Shown here piece after piece: positions 52,623 through 61,849 of a stretch of DNA of 64,000 nt. Position 1 is the first letter of the stretch; the number at the start of each line of letters is the position of its first letter. This DNA comes from Chitinophagaceae bacterium (GTDB lineage: Bacteria; Bacteroidota; Bacteroidia; Chitinophagales; Chitinophagaceae): assembly GCA_022843585.1 (NCBI GenBank), contig JALHNJ010000007.1, positions 62,001 to 126,000 on the forward strand, given 5' to 3'. Position numbers and translations under genes: made by a program. The notes under the pieces were generated by a model. The model saw nothing but the letters and a program-made list of their open reading frames with translations. It did not search any database and was not told where the DNA came from.

Positions 52623-53501
52623 TTACTGCTTCTTCAACTTAATAAGATATTTTCCATAGCTCCCGATTGTAACAGTATGATCAAGATACACACCAAAAGA
52701 CTGTTCGCAAGGTGAAACTACATTATCGTTACTTGGAGATGTATTAACAGACATTATTCCAAATGGATTCCATGGATAATCACCATACTGTTGTTTTACT
52801 ACTGATGTTACATTAGTTAAAGGATCAATAGTAACTACTATTGGCTGATTGTTGGTTGGTGCCAGGTACCTGAATGATAAATGTGTGGCATCAATCTGTG
52901 TTACAGTAATTACATCACCCGGAAAATAATCTTGCCATTCATCTACTACCACTTCATAATTACCTGTAGTATACAATGCTGAATTGTATTGACAAATTGC
53001 TGAGAACCTAACACTGGGGCTAAAGCCCGGATGATCTGGCTGAAATGCTGCTGCATAACCCAACCCTATTTCAGGGAAGGCCTGGTAGAGTTTACCTGAT
53101 TGAGCATATACGTCAGCTCCTACATCATAATTATCGCCTAATGCAATGGGTACGCCAAACAAAGTAGCAATTTGTGCAGCAGTAATAGTTAACGTAGTTG
53201 GGAAACTTGTTACTCCTGCCTGATATACTCTAACATTCGAGTTGCTATTATTCTTACGAATTACAATATCAAACTTAGAAGGTGGAATATCGTTTGGAAA
53301 ATAGAGGCTTACATTAACCTTTCCGTTAAATCCGCCAAGATTAGTCATATCAATAGCTGCACTCCCCGTTGCATCTTTTACAATTTTTGGGGCAGGCACT
53401 CTTTCGAGAGCTACTTCCTTTGGAACAAATCCGTCATTCCTTTCGCAGCCTGTAAAGGCAATAGCTGCAAGAAGAAAATATAATATACTATGCTTTTTCA
53501 T
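52623..53501 (-). CDS. SusCD-associated surface lipoprotein
   Basis: 292 aa. Signal with lipobox TGC (residue 19) in LAAIAFTGCER. The rest is beta-rich (FNGKVNVSLYFPNDIPP, YEVVVDEWQDYFPGD, LIKLKKQ), with no catalytic motif. It is last in the SusC-SusD operon, where accessory lipoproteins usually help to bind the substrate or act in the outer-membrane complex. The exact family is not recognised. Confidence 0.75.
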   Translation of the reverse strand: MKKHSILYFLLAAIAFTGCERNDGFVPKEVALERVPAPKIVKDATGSAAIDMTNLGGFNGKVNVSLYFPNDIPPSKFDIVIRKNNSNSNVRVYQAGVTSFPTTLTITAAQIATLFGVPIALGDNYDVGADVYAQSGKLYQAFPEIGLGYAAAFQPDHPGFSPSVRFSAICQYNSALYTTGNYEVVVDEWQDYFPGDVITVTQIDATHLSFRYLAPTNNQPIVVTIDPLTNVTSVVKQQYGDYPWNPFGIMSVNTSPSNDNVVSPCEQSFGVYLDHTVTIGSYGKYLIKLKKQ

Positions 53502-53529
53502 GTTAATGATTTTAGCTTTTTTAAAAAAA

Positions 53530-55215
53530 TTATGGCATCCAGAATACTTTAAAAGTAGAAGGTGCTTTTTGAGAGGGTGCTTTACCGTTTAACTCTAACT
53601 CGGTTTGACTCCATGGTAATGAAAGTGGAAAATTATTGCCCAATTGTACCGGAACAGCCAACTGTGGAATTACAGCCGGGTTACCATTGACGGGTGGCTG
53701 TACTAATCCTCCGGGTGCCATGGTTGTATTTCTCGGATCGAACAAAACGGGATATCCGGTTCTTCGATAATCAGTGTATTGATCAACCGATGAACCAACA
53801 CTTGCAAGCCATTTCTGTGTCATAATATATTCTAGTTTTTTATCCGTGTTCCCGGCATCATACAATGCAAGGATGGCATTGATATAATCAGTTTGTGGGC
53901 CTAATGCAGGTACAGCTTGCACTGGTTTTACGTAAGCAGTTATTACATAATCTACCTGCGCCATTGATGCAGACATGGCTGCACTAAATACTGCTCTTGC
54001 ATTTCCGGGTATTACACCTGCATTTATTAATTCTGCTTCGAGATATAATCTATCGGCGTAGGTAATTAATTTATATGGAGCCGCACCCGTTCCACTTGCA
54101 TTATTTGCTACTCCACCTAAACCATCATCATACCTGCCACCAACGGGATAAATTCCAAACAAGCTGATAGCATTCTGTTGAGAGCCATTTCTATTAGGGC
54201 CTACAGACCCAAAATAGATACTTACAAAAGCCCCATCCCTATACTCACTTGAATTAGGTGTTGTTCCGTTCGGTTTGATTTGGTTATAGATATAGTATGG
54301 AATCCTGGGATCTGTAATGCCGCTAAATACTGGATTATATCCTTTCATAATTTCATAAAACCAGGGACTTACATGTTGTGTACGTTGTGTTGCTGTATAG
54401 TCGGCAAACCCTGGATTACGGTCTGAAAGCAATGCAGATCCAAAAGGCATTACAAAACTTTCGTTGACTGCATTAATTAAATTAGCTGGATTAGATAATA
54501 ATGCAGTAACCTGAGCTGTTACATTCTGTACTTTCCTCATTTGCGTATACAGTTTCAGTTTCAATGTATTCGCAGCTTTCAACCATTTTATATTAGCATT
54601 ACCTACCGGATTATATCCACCATAGATTACATCATCTGCTCCAGGTTTTGAAGGATTAACTGCGGGATTGTTTAAATCTGTAATACCAGCATCTATCATG
54701 CTTATTAGCTGCGGATAAATAGCGGCATCGTCATCAAAAACTGGTTGCTTTATTCCTTCTTTAAATCGGTTGAATTCTGAAAAAGGCACATCACCCCATA
54801 CATCAACCATTTGGCTAAATGCATATGCTTTTAAAATTTTAGCGATTCCAACATATACATAACGACTTTCAATTGTACCTTGATTAATTACCGCATCTAA
54901 ATCCGTGATAGCAGCATGTAATATTGCCCACGAATTAACAACTATACCATCATTCCCATTCATTCCGTATTGATCCGACTCTTCTCTGGTACTTTGCTGA
55001 TGCATATACACCGAAAGACCATCTGATAAGCCGGTACCATAGTTGGTTGCCAATGCTGTACCGATCTGTAATTCTGCAGAAGTTAGCAAGGTAGAAACCG
55101 GCACTTTAGTAGGATCATTTAGATTTTTGTTTACATCTAGAAATTTTTTGCACCCTACTACCGACAGCATCACCGCTGCTGTGAGTAAGTAAATGATTTT
55201 TTTATGTTGTAGCAT
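53530..55215 (-). CDS. SusD/RagB-family nutrient-binding lipoprotein
   Basis: 561 aa. Lipobox VGC (residue 22), then KKFLDVNKNLNDPTKVPVS, the SusD-like_2 start. The TPR-like helices include ILKAYAFSQMVDVWGDVPFS and LYLEAELINAGV. It caps the SusC barrel from outside and binds the substrate. Located between susC and the third lipoprotein with short gaps (22 and 28 bp). Confidence 0.92.
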   Translation of the reverse strand: MLQHKKIIYLLTAAVMLSVVGCKKFLDVNKNLNDPTKVPVSTLLTSAELQIGTALATNYGTGLSDGLSVYMHQQSTREESDQYGMNGNDGIVVNSWAILHAAITDLDAVINQGTIESRYVYVGIAKILKAYAFSQMVDVWGDVPFSEFNRFKEGIKQPVFDDDAAIYPQLISMIDAGITDLNNPAVNPSKPGADDVIYGGYNPVGNANIKWLKAANTLKLKLYTQMRKVQNVTAQVTALLSNPANLINAVNESFVMPFGSALLSDRNPGFADYTATQRTQHVSPWFYEIMKGYNPVFSGITDPRIPYYIYNQIKPNGTTPNSSEYRDGAFVSIYFGSVGPNRNGSQQNAISLFGIYPVGGRYDDGLGGVANNASGTGAAPYKLITYADRLYLEAELINAGVIPGNARAVFSAAMSASMAQVDYVITAYVKPVQAVPALGPQTDYINAILALYDAGNTDKKLEYIMTQKWLASVGSSVDQYTDYRRTGYPVLFDPRNTTMAPGGLVQPPVNGNPAVIPQLAVPVQLGNNFPLSLPWSQTELELNGKAPSQKAPSTFKVFWMP

Positions 55216-55237
55216 GACTTAAAGAGTTTGTGATTAA

Positions 55238-58200
55238 TTAAAACGTTACATTAAGATTAAAGCCAAATCTTTTTGCAGTAGGTGCTGCATCCAGTTCAAT
55301 ACCTTGTATTACTGTAGCTCCATATGCACCAACCTCCGGGTCAAAATTTACATACTTAGGTGTGTTGGGTGCAAGGAACCAAAGATTACGGCCGCTAAGT
55401 GATACTGATATATCAGTAACTTTTAACTTGCTTACGAAATTCTTTGGCAGGCTATAACCCAGTGTTATTTCTCTAAGCCTGTAAACAGTTCCATCAAACA
55501 CATTAAACTCATCAGATGAATTGATACCAAAACCACCTACACCAGTCACTCCTGTAAAGAATAAATCGTTCGTACTGATTCTGGTTTGATTTTGTACTGT
55601 TTTACCGCCTGACAATATTGGTTGGTGCGTATTGGGATTTCCATAAACACCAGGGATTATCCATAGCGTTTCTCTGTCTTCTGTATCTTTTGTTACACCT
55701 CTGCCTAACAAACTATAAATAGAATTTGAATAGAAGTCTCCTCCTTTTGTCATATCAAATACTGCAGCAAGAGTGAATCCTTTATAGGTTATAGAATTGC
55801 TGATACCTAACTTGAAGTCGGGGTTAGGATCTCCAATCTCACCCTGATCAAGAGATTCAATGATCCAGCCAGTTGTTGGATCAATCAACAATTGACCATC
55901 ATCTGAACGATCTGCCACCTGTCCTCTTAAGTAACCGAATGGTTTGCCGGGCTCCAACCAGGCAGATACACCGCCTGTAAATCCACCACCCAAACTTGTT
56001 CTTTCCAAACCATCTACTAATTTTTCTACGATGTTCTTATTCTTGGTAAATGCGCCTCGAATTTCCCAAGTAAGATTTTTTGAAACTATTGGTCTTACGG
56101 TTAAACCTATTTCAACACCTTTATTACTGATCTCCCCAATATTTGTATTGAAAGAAACATAACCTGTAGATGTTGGTACACTAACCGGATAAATAAGGTC
56201 AGTTGTAGTTTTATCATAAGCGGTAAAATCAAGATTTATTCTTCTCTTAAAAAATGAAAGATCAAGTCCAACTTCTAATTCTTGCGTAAACTCGGGGGTT
56301 AGATCCGGATCAACAGTTAGTCCACTATTTGGCAATCCACTTAAGCTTGCATAGGGAAGACCTAAGAAATTAACAGTGCTTAATGTAAACACATCTTCAC
56401 CATTATGTGGCGGCGCATCATTACCTACTTTAGCCCAACCTGCTCTTATTTTACCATAGTCAAACCAATTTGATCTAAGTTTGAATGCATCACTAAATAC
56501 TAAAGAACCAGAAACTCCCGGATAGAAGTAGCTGGCATTTTTGTATGGCAAAGTAGAAGTTCTGTCATTTCTACCCGAGACATTTATGAACGCAAAGTTT
56601 TTGTAGCCTAAAGTAGCATCACCAAAAAATCCAACGATTCTTCTTTTGCTTCTTGTATCGGCAGCAAAAGTTTTCTCAACTGTATTAGAAAGATTAAAAA
56701 TTCCGGGTACAATAAAATCACTTCCTATATCGGCTTGTCTTTTAGAATTTCGCTGATTAATGTCGTTTCCTAACTTAAAGTCCAGTGAAAAATCATTACC
56801 TATTTTGGGAGTAAATACTACCACTAATGTTGATTGTAACTCTTGTGCCCGAAGGTTATCTTTTATAAGTTGCCCTAACCCTGAGGCTGCTCTTGAAAAT
56901 TCGTCTGTTACCTCATCTCTGTTTACATGGGTAGAGTTAAGGCCTATATTATAATTAACGTTTATCCAATTGTTTACTTTATAACCTAACCGGAGACCTA
57001 ATACCATTCTTTCTTCGATAGTTGTTATTACATTATGATAAGCTGCCCATCTTGGATGATCGTAGTTACCTGCAATAAATGCCAATGGCACTCCGCCTAG
57101 ATCCTGGGAAGGGAGACCAAATAAATCCCAATTCCTTGCCATGTGCATGGTACGTGCAAACTGTGATGAAGCACCGGGAGTTTGATTATTTCCAAAGAAA
57201 CCTCCTTTTTGTTTTGACCTTGCATAGCTAAGGTTACCGCCAACCGTAAATCCCTTATGTTTTGTTTGTCCACCAACACTTACATTATTTCGAATATAAC
57301 TTGAGTTTTCAACATACCCCAGGTGATTAACATTGGAAGCCGTTAAGCCCAGCGATGTATTTGCATCTCCCCCGTTTACATTAATTGAGTTTTCATACAA
57401 CATACCCGTTCTAAAAGCGTCTTTCACATTATTAGGAAATGCTTTGTAGGCTGCATTGTTATTGGGAAATAATTCAGGATAGGCCGCCAGGTAAGTTGCC
57501 CATGCTGCAATTGAATCAACACCGGAAGCACTGGGACGAAGAATGTTACCATCCTGATCATACACATTACCTAACCCAAATCTTGCACCCCATGATCCGT
57601 TTGAACCTGTACGGGGATCAAAGTTGGCACCAGAACCATACGTATTTTGATATTCTGGTAAGTTAGAAATCCTTTCTGCTGAAATTCCTGATTTAAAGCT
57701 TACATTAAAAGGTTTTGCTCCTTTTCTTGCACTACCCGATTTTGTTGTTATAACTACTACACCTCTCGAAGCCCTGGAACCATATAATGAAGCAGCTGCA
57801 GCACCCTTTAGAATACTAAAACTTTCAATATCATTAGGATCAAGATTTGCAAGACCACTACCATAGGCTGTTCCTCCAGCTGTTTGACTGGTTGTTGTTA
57901 ATTGATCATTACTATAAGGAATACCATCTACTACAATCAGTGGCTGTGTTTCTAAACCAAAAGAAGAGTTGCCTCTTATTTGTATACGGGTAGCAGCTCC
58001 AGGTGTTCCCTGGGATTGTCGTATATCCACACCGGGTACTTTTCCTTGTAACCCTTTTAATAAATCTGGCTCGGATTTTTGTAACACAGAATTAGGGTCA
58101 ACTTTTGTAACAGCATATCCTAATGCTTTTTCTGTGCGGCGAATGCCTAATGCTGTTACTACAACTTCTGAACCTGTTGTAACAATTCTTTTTACAGGAA

Positions 58201-58471
58201 TAGAGATCGAACTATTCTCTCCTACAGTTACTTCAGTTGTTTCCAGGCCAGCACCGGATACAATAATCACATCTCCATTTTTTGCCTGGATGCGAAACTG
58301 GCCATTATTATCTGCCGCCACACCTCCGCTGGTTCCTTTTATTCTTACAGAAGCTCCAGGCACAGTTGCGCCGGCTTCGTCGGTCACCGTACCGGTAATA
58401 GTCCGGGTTTGACCAAAGGCTAATGTTACAATTAACATCAGCACAATAAAGAGTGATGCAATTTTTCTCAT
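55238..58471 (-). CDS. SusC/RagA-family TonB-linked outer-membrane transporter
   Basis: 1077 aa. Signal peptide, then an N-terminal carboxypeptidase-regulatory-like (PF13715) domain at ~22-95 (TITGTVTDEAGATVPGASVR), a plug with DLLKGLQGKVPGVDIRQSQ, IRGNSSFGLETQPLIVVDG and SILKGAAAASLYGSRASRG (typical SusC signature), then a 22-strand barrel ending FGFNLNVTF. It is the upstream gene of the operon. The substrate is unknown; the lack of nearby glycosidase or peptidase argues against a classical polysaccharide utilisation locus. A terminator-like hairpin stands 150-180 bp upstream of the start. Confidence 0.94.
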   Translation of the reverse strand: MRKIASLFIVLMLIVTLAFGQTRTITGTVTDEAGATVPGASVRIKGTSGGVAADNNGQFRIQAKNGDVIIVSGAGLETTEVTVGENSSISIPVKRIVTTGSEVVVTALGIRRTEKALGYAVTKVDPNSVLQKSEPDLLKGLQGKVPGVDIRQSQGTPGAATRIQIRGNSSFGLETQPLIVVDGIPYSNDQLTTTSQTAGGTAYGSGLANLDPNDIESFSILKGAAAASLYGSRASRGVVVITTKSGSARKGAKPFNVSFKSGISAERISNLPEYQNTYGSGANFDPRTGSNGSWGARFGLGNVYDQDGNILRPSASGVDSIAAWATYLAAYPELFPNNNAAYKAFPNNVKDAFRTGMLYENSINVNGGDANTSLGLTASNVNHLGYVENSSYIRNNVSVGGQTKHKGFTVGGNLSYARSKQKGGFFGNNQTPGASSQFARTMHMARNWDLFGLPSQDLGGVPLAFIAGNYDHPRWAAYHNVITTIEERMVLGLRLGYKVNNWINVNYNIGLNSTHVNRDEVTDEFSRAASGLGQLIKDNLRAQELQSTLVVVFTPKIGNDFSLDFKLGNDINQRNSKRQADIGSDFIVPGIFNLSNTVEKTFAADTRSKRRIVGFFGDATLGYKNFAFINVSGRNDRTSTLPYKNASYFYPGVSGSLVFSDAFKLRSNWFDYGKIRAGWAKVGNDAPPHNGEDVFTLSTVNFLGLPYASLSGLPNSGLTVDPDLTPEFTQELEVGLDLSFFKRRINLDFTAYDKTTTDLIYPVSVPTSTGYVSFNTNIGEISNKGVEIGLTVRPIVSKNLTWEIRGAFTKNKNIVEKLVDGLERTSLGGGFTGGVSAWLEPGKPFGYLRGQVADRSDDGQLLIDPTTGWIIESLDQGEIGDPNPDFKLGISNSITYKGFTLAAVFDMTKGGDFYSNSIYSLLGRGVTKDTEDRETLWIIPGVYGNPNTHQPILSGGKTVQNQTRISTNDLFFTGVTGVGGFGINSSDEFNVFDGTVYRLREITLGYSLPKNFVSKLKVTDISVSLSGRNLWFLAPNTPKYVNFDPEVGAYGATVIQGIELDAAPTAKRFGFNLNVTF

Positions 58472-59327
58472 ACAAGAGTTTTAAGATTTAAGAAAGAGTT
58501 AAAAACTGAAGACCAGCATTAACCCAATTGTGCTTCGGCAAACCCTGTGTATAATCACAAAACAGAAAAATAGATACCTGGGAGACTAAAAAGAATGTTC
58601 TAAAGATTTTACTATCAGCTATAAAAAAAGAGCAGGTAGTAGAAACCACCTGCGTTGTGTAATTAACGTTACACATGAGAAAACTTATAAAAAATGCGAT
58701 TGAAGTAAGAATTAAAAACTAAAGTAACAGAATAAATACATCACATAACCAATAGCAACACCTGTAAATTCACCAAAGCGAAATAATCAGTCACGAAAAA
58801 CATTTATTGGTGTTAGACAAAACAATCAGGATAAACGTTGAAGATGTATAAATTGTTACATGGCAATATATCGATACTATAAGTACTATTAAATCAGTCT
58901 GCCCAATCAATACACTGCTTATCCCTGTTAAAAACAGGTAGCAATCAAAAATGTCCGCTTATCATTAAACGAAGTATAATCTCAACAAATTGAATGGCTC
59001 TTCGAAACGAAATAAGAGATGATGAACTCGAAAACAATCATACTTAAAATGAACGATCGTTAATCTTTAGTAGTGAAATTAGCTGCATGTTTTTGCTGAC
59101 GTACAAAGAGTTCATGCATTCAATAATAACAAAATACTAAACCAATCAGGAAACTTTAAAACCAACAATTGCTGTTTTATTACGTTCAACATCGGCTTGA
59201 TACCGTTTATCACTAAGTAGGTAAAAATGGAAGCTAAAAAAGCAGCATTAAAATATTTCAACATCTCTATACAATTGAGACTGTTACTGTAGCAGATGTA
59301 ATAAATCAAAAAGACGAATCGATTTAT
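58472..59327. other. 856-bp divergent intergenic region between susC and lytS
   Basis: It holds, on the minus strand, a hairpin plus T-run at 58625-58653 and a second hairpin GTGTAA/TTACAC at 58657-58674. It also has a perfect 6-bp hairpin CCTGTT/AACAGG at 58924-58938 and a 10-bp palindrome AACGATCGTT at 59052-59061. No gene of convincing quality is present. Confidence 0.6.
58625..58653 (-). terminator. Intrinsic-terminator-like hairpin in the susC leader
   Basis: On the minus strand GCAGGTGGT, loop, ACTACCTGC and then TCTTTTTTT. It lies ~155 bp upstream of the susC start in the direction of transcription, so it could attenuate susC or end an upstream small RNA. A 62-codon ATG frame (58676 to 58488) runs through it. 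Confidence 0.7.
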
Positions 59328-60404
59328 ATGTATTATATCATGAACCAAAGCCACTCTGACCAACGAACAACCAAAAACACTACCTATTTTAAAAATGAAT
59401 GGGTATTCCGGCTTATTGCTACACCTTTCTTTGCCATTTTTGTTCCAAATATTACACCGCTTGTTTACCCACAAAATGAAACTGCCACATCACTTATTAT
59501 TAATTACGCATACTTTGCTCTCCTTGTCCATTTATTATGGACTGGTAATCGCTGGATTGTTTTCAACTTGCGAAAGAATAATCAATGGATAAAACGACCA
59601 ATCATTAAGTCTGTTTACATAGTTTCTATCCATTTAATTTTTTCCTTTTTCCTGTCCCTGATACTTCATTATACATGGAACACACTTATAGCTTACCACC
59701 CTGTTCCATTGGAGAATATTTTAATGGCCTCATTCATCGCTGCCATTCTATCAATTTTAATCGCCACACTTTATGAGATTGTATTATTAACAAGAGAAAG
59801 AAGAATGGACCTGTTAACTACTGAGAAACTAAGCAACGCAAAAGTACAGGCCGAATTAAATACACTTAAAAGCCAGATTGACCCACATTTTATTTTTAAT
59901 TCTTTAAATACTTTATCTGCCTTGATCATTGACAATAAGGATAAGGCTTTACTCTTTAATGAAAGACTTGCTAAAGTGTACCAGTATATCCTTGCTAATA
60001 GAAGTAATAATCTTGTATCTGTAAAAGAAGAACTCCATTTTATAAAAGACTACTTCTTCCTGCTCAAAATTCGTTTTGAAGATTCCCTTCACATCAGTAT
60101 GAATATTGAACAAACCGCTCTGAACCGGTATTATCTACCCACCATCGCTATACAAACAGCTATTGAAAACGCTATCAAACACAACCAATTCTCAAGTATG
60201 CTGCCATTATGGATTTCAATTGATGTAACCAATGATTACGCTATTGTTGCAAATAATAAACGGCCCGTAAAATACAAAGTTCCCTCTTCGGGCTTAGGAC
60301 TTATTAATCTCGATAACCGGTATAAGTTAGTGCTAAACAAGTCAATCCATATTGATGAAACGAACGAAGATTTTACCCTCTATTTACCCATCATAAAAAA
60401 ATAG
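59328..60404 (+). CDS. LytS/YehU-type sensor histidine kinase
   Basis: 358 aa. Four hydrophobic helices (~26-46, 53-72, 92-118, 131-155), then the His_kinase domain with phosphorylated His187 in QIDPHFIFNSLNTL (HxxxN-type) and the ATPase segment with N box AIENAIKHNQF and GLGLINLDNR. There is no PAS, GAF or other sensor domain, so sensing is by the membrane part. Start at 59328 or the next Met (59340); I keep the longer one. Adjacent to and 6 bp upstream of its partner regulator. Confidence 0.9.
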   Translation: MYYIMNQSHSDQRTTKNTTYFKNEWVFRLIATPFFAIFVPNITPLVYPQNETATSLIINYAYFALLVHLLWTGNRWIVFNLRKNNQWIKRPIIKSVYIVSIHLIFSFFLSLILHYTWNTLIAYHPVPLENILMASFIAAILSILIATLYEIVLLTRERRMDLLTTEKLSNAKVQAELNTLKSQIDPHFIFNSLNTLSALIIDNKDKALLFNERLAKVYQYILANRSNNLVSVKEELHFIKDYFFLLKIRFEDSLHISMNIEQTALNRYYLPTIAIQTAIENAIKHNQFSSMLPLWISIDVTNDYAIVANNKRPVKYKVPSSGLGLINLDNRYKLVLNKSIHIDETNEDFTLYLPIIKK

Positions 60405-60410
60405 CCTGCC

Positions 60411-61169
60411 ATGATTAAAGCCATAATTATAGAAGACGAAAAACCCGCCGCTGCCAATCTTGCCAAAAAAATTTCCCAGGCCGACAATAGTATTGTGGTT
60501 GAAGCTACTCTTTCAACTATTGAAGAAAGTGTTCAATGGTTGTCAAGCCATACATTGCCAGAACTTATTTTCCTTGACATTCATCTATCAGACGGGCTTT
60601 CTTTTAATATTTTTAAAGAAATAAAAATAACTAGTCCGGTAATATTCACTACTACTTACGACAGTTATTTAATGGAAGCTTTTGAATTGAACAGTATAGA
60701 TTATTTATTAAAACCTATCGAAACATCCAGGCTAAATGATGCATTGGAAAAATTTAGAAATACTAAAAACTATTACTCTGAAAATATTTATAAACTAATT
60801 CAGAAAGTGGATAACAGCACACATTCAAAATACAGGCTGATAGCACGCAAAGGCCTTGAACATGTACCTTTAAAACTGGATGATATAGCTTTATTCTATA
60901 CCGAAAATCGCCTTACTTTTTTAATTGACCGGGATGGGAAAAAATATATTGCCGATAATAATTTATCAGCTTTAGAGAATGAGCTTGACAAATCAAAATT
61001 CTATCGGGCAAACAGGCAATACATTATCAACATAGATTTCATTAAAGGATATAAAACGGCAGAGAAAGTAAAGATTTCTGTGGAAATGGCAGTTGATACT
61101 ATTAAATCTCCTGTAATGATAAGCCAGGATAGTGCTGCGGATTTTCGGGAATGGATAACGCAGGTGTAG
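60411..61169 (+). CDS. LytTR-type response regulator
   Basis: 252 aa. Receiver D9 (IIEDE), phosphorylated D56 (IFLDIHLSDG), Lys101 in DYLLKPI, and a LytTR DNA-binding domain at ~140-250 (HVPLKLDDIALFYTENRLTF, FYRANRQYIINIDFIKGYK). It works with the upstream kinase. Divergent SusCD genes are next door, so these may be its target; there is no proof. Confidence 0.92.
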   Translation: MIKAIIIEDEKPAAANLAKKISQADNSIVVEATLSTIEESVQWLSSHTLPELIFLDIHLSDGLSFNIFKEIKITSPVIFTTTYDSYLMEAFELNSIDYLLKPIETSRLNDALEKFRNTKNYYSENIYKLIQKVDNSTHSKYRLIARKGLEHVPLKLDDIALFYTENRLTFLIDRDGKKYIADNNLSALENELDKSKFYRANRQYIINIDFIKGYKTAEKVKISVEMAVDTIKSPVMISQDSAADFREWITQV

Positions 61170-61182
61170 GGATAAATATAAT

Positions 61183-61221
61183 AAAGGGCCATTCAATTGT
61201 TGCATATTGAATGGCCCTTTT
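61183..61221. terminator. Bidirectional terminator between LytTR gene and tmRNA
   Basis: AAAGGGCCATTCAAT (61183-61197) pairs exactly with ATTGAATGGCCCTTT (61206-61220) with an 8-nt loop: a 15-bp stem flanked by A and T runs. Confidence 0.9.
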
Positions 61222-61223
61222 AT

Positions 61224-61593
61224 TGTGGAGGCGACCGGAGTCGAACCGGTGTCCAAACATATTCGCCGAAAGCCTTCTACATGTTTATTCAATTTTAGTT
61301 TGTCGGGAATTAACTGGAAAAAGACAACCGATTAATTCCTTAGCTGAATAGGCTTAAGCAACTGGCACAGCCTGCAGTTGCAGCATCTTGTTTTGTTTTT
61401 AAGTCGGCGGCGGGGCGTGGTAACAAGCCAACCTGCCCGGCGGCCCTAATGACTACTTAATCACTGATTAGGCAGCCATGGCATACTGAGTATTGCCATT
61501 TGAGATTTTCGTATTCAGATTAAACTGCTAATTACGCAACGCAGTACATGCTTATACTCTCAAAGATCTATGCTGTCAAAACCAAACGCCCCC
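61224..61593 (-). ncRNA. ssrA: Transfer-messenger RNA
   Basis: About 370 nt. The 5' end GGGGGCG (61593-61587) pairs with CGCCTCC (61233-61227) as a 7-bp acceptor stem with one G-U, and GGTTCGACTCC forms the T-loop near the 3' end. The 5' domain has TTGGTTTTGACAGC, a tmRNA signature. The tag frame at 61497-61468 reads GNTQYAMAA then TAA, ending in AA as usual. It frees stalled ribosomes together with SmpB. The 3' terminal A-C-A after the acceptor is encoded, CCA is not. Downstream a strong terminator is shared with the LytTR gene. Confidence 0.92.
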
Positions 61594-61640
61594 ATTACTT
61601 TTATTGAAGTTATTTCAATTAGGTTTTTATTTACCAGGCT

Positions 61641-61672
61641 ATTTACTACTATCATCGCCTGTTGCGTCGCAC
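61641..61672 (-). repeat. GTGCGACGCAA repeat, copy D
   Basis: On the minus strand GTGCGACGCAACAGGCGATG followed by ATAGTAGTAAAT, which aligns with 24691-24722. It lies upstream of the tmRNA 5' end (tmRNA starts at 61593). Confidence 0.8.
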
Positions 61673-61849
61673 TCTTGTACCGTAGGAATGCTACTCACCA
61701 TTTTCAAAGTGCAAGACTGTATTCCTAATTGATTTTATTTCAAATCAGCCGGTAAAAATACGAAATTTAAAATCATAGCCACAAATCAATTAAAACATTT
61801 TCCCCTGCATAACATTTCATTTTAACAAAACAAGTAGCTTTATCCCACT

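Noticed and set aside
52623-58471. Classical polysaccharide utilisation locus
   Set aside because: No glycoside hydrolase, lyase or hybrid two-component sensor is linked; only the SusC/SusD/lipoprotein core is present.
58488-58676. 62-aa protein upstream of susC
   Set aside because: It spans a terminator and its residues look like noise after the first 20; kept only as a possible leader ORF.
59227-59292. 21-codon ORF upstream of lytS
   Set aside because: No ribosome signal, no conservation cue and too short to support.
61224-61260. A tRNA gene (the TTCGAACC-type T-loop)
   Set aside because: The T-arm belongs to the tRNA-like domain of the tmRNA; there is no anticodon arm and the 5' half is ~360 nt away.
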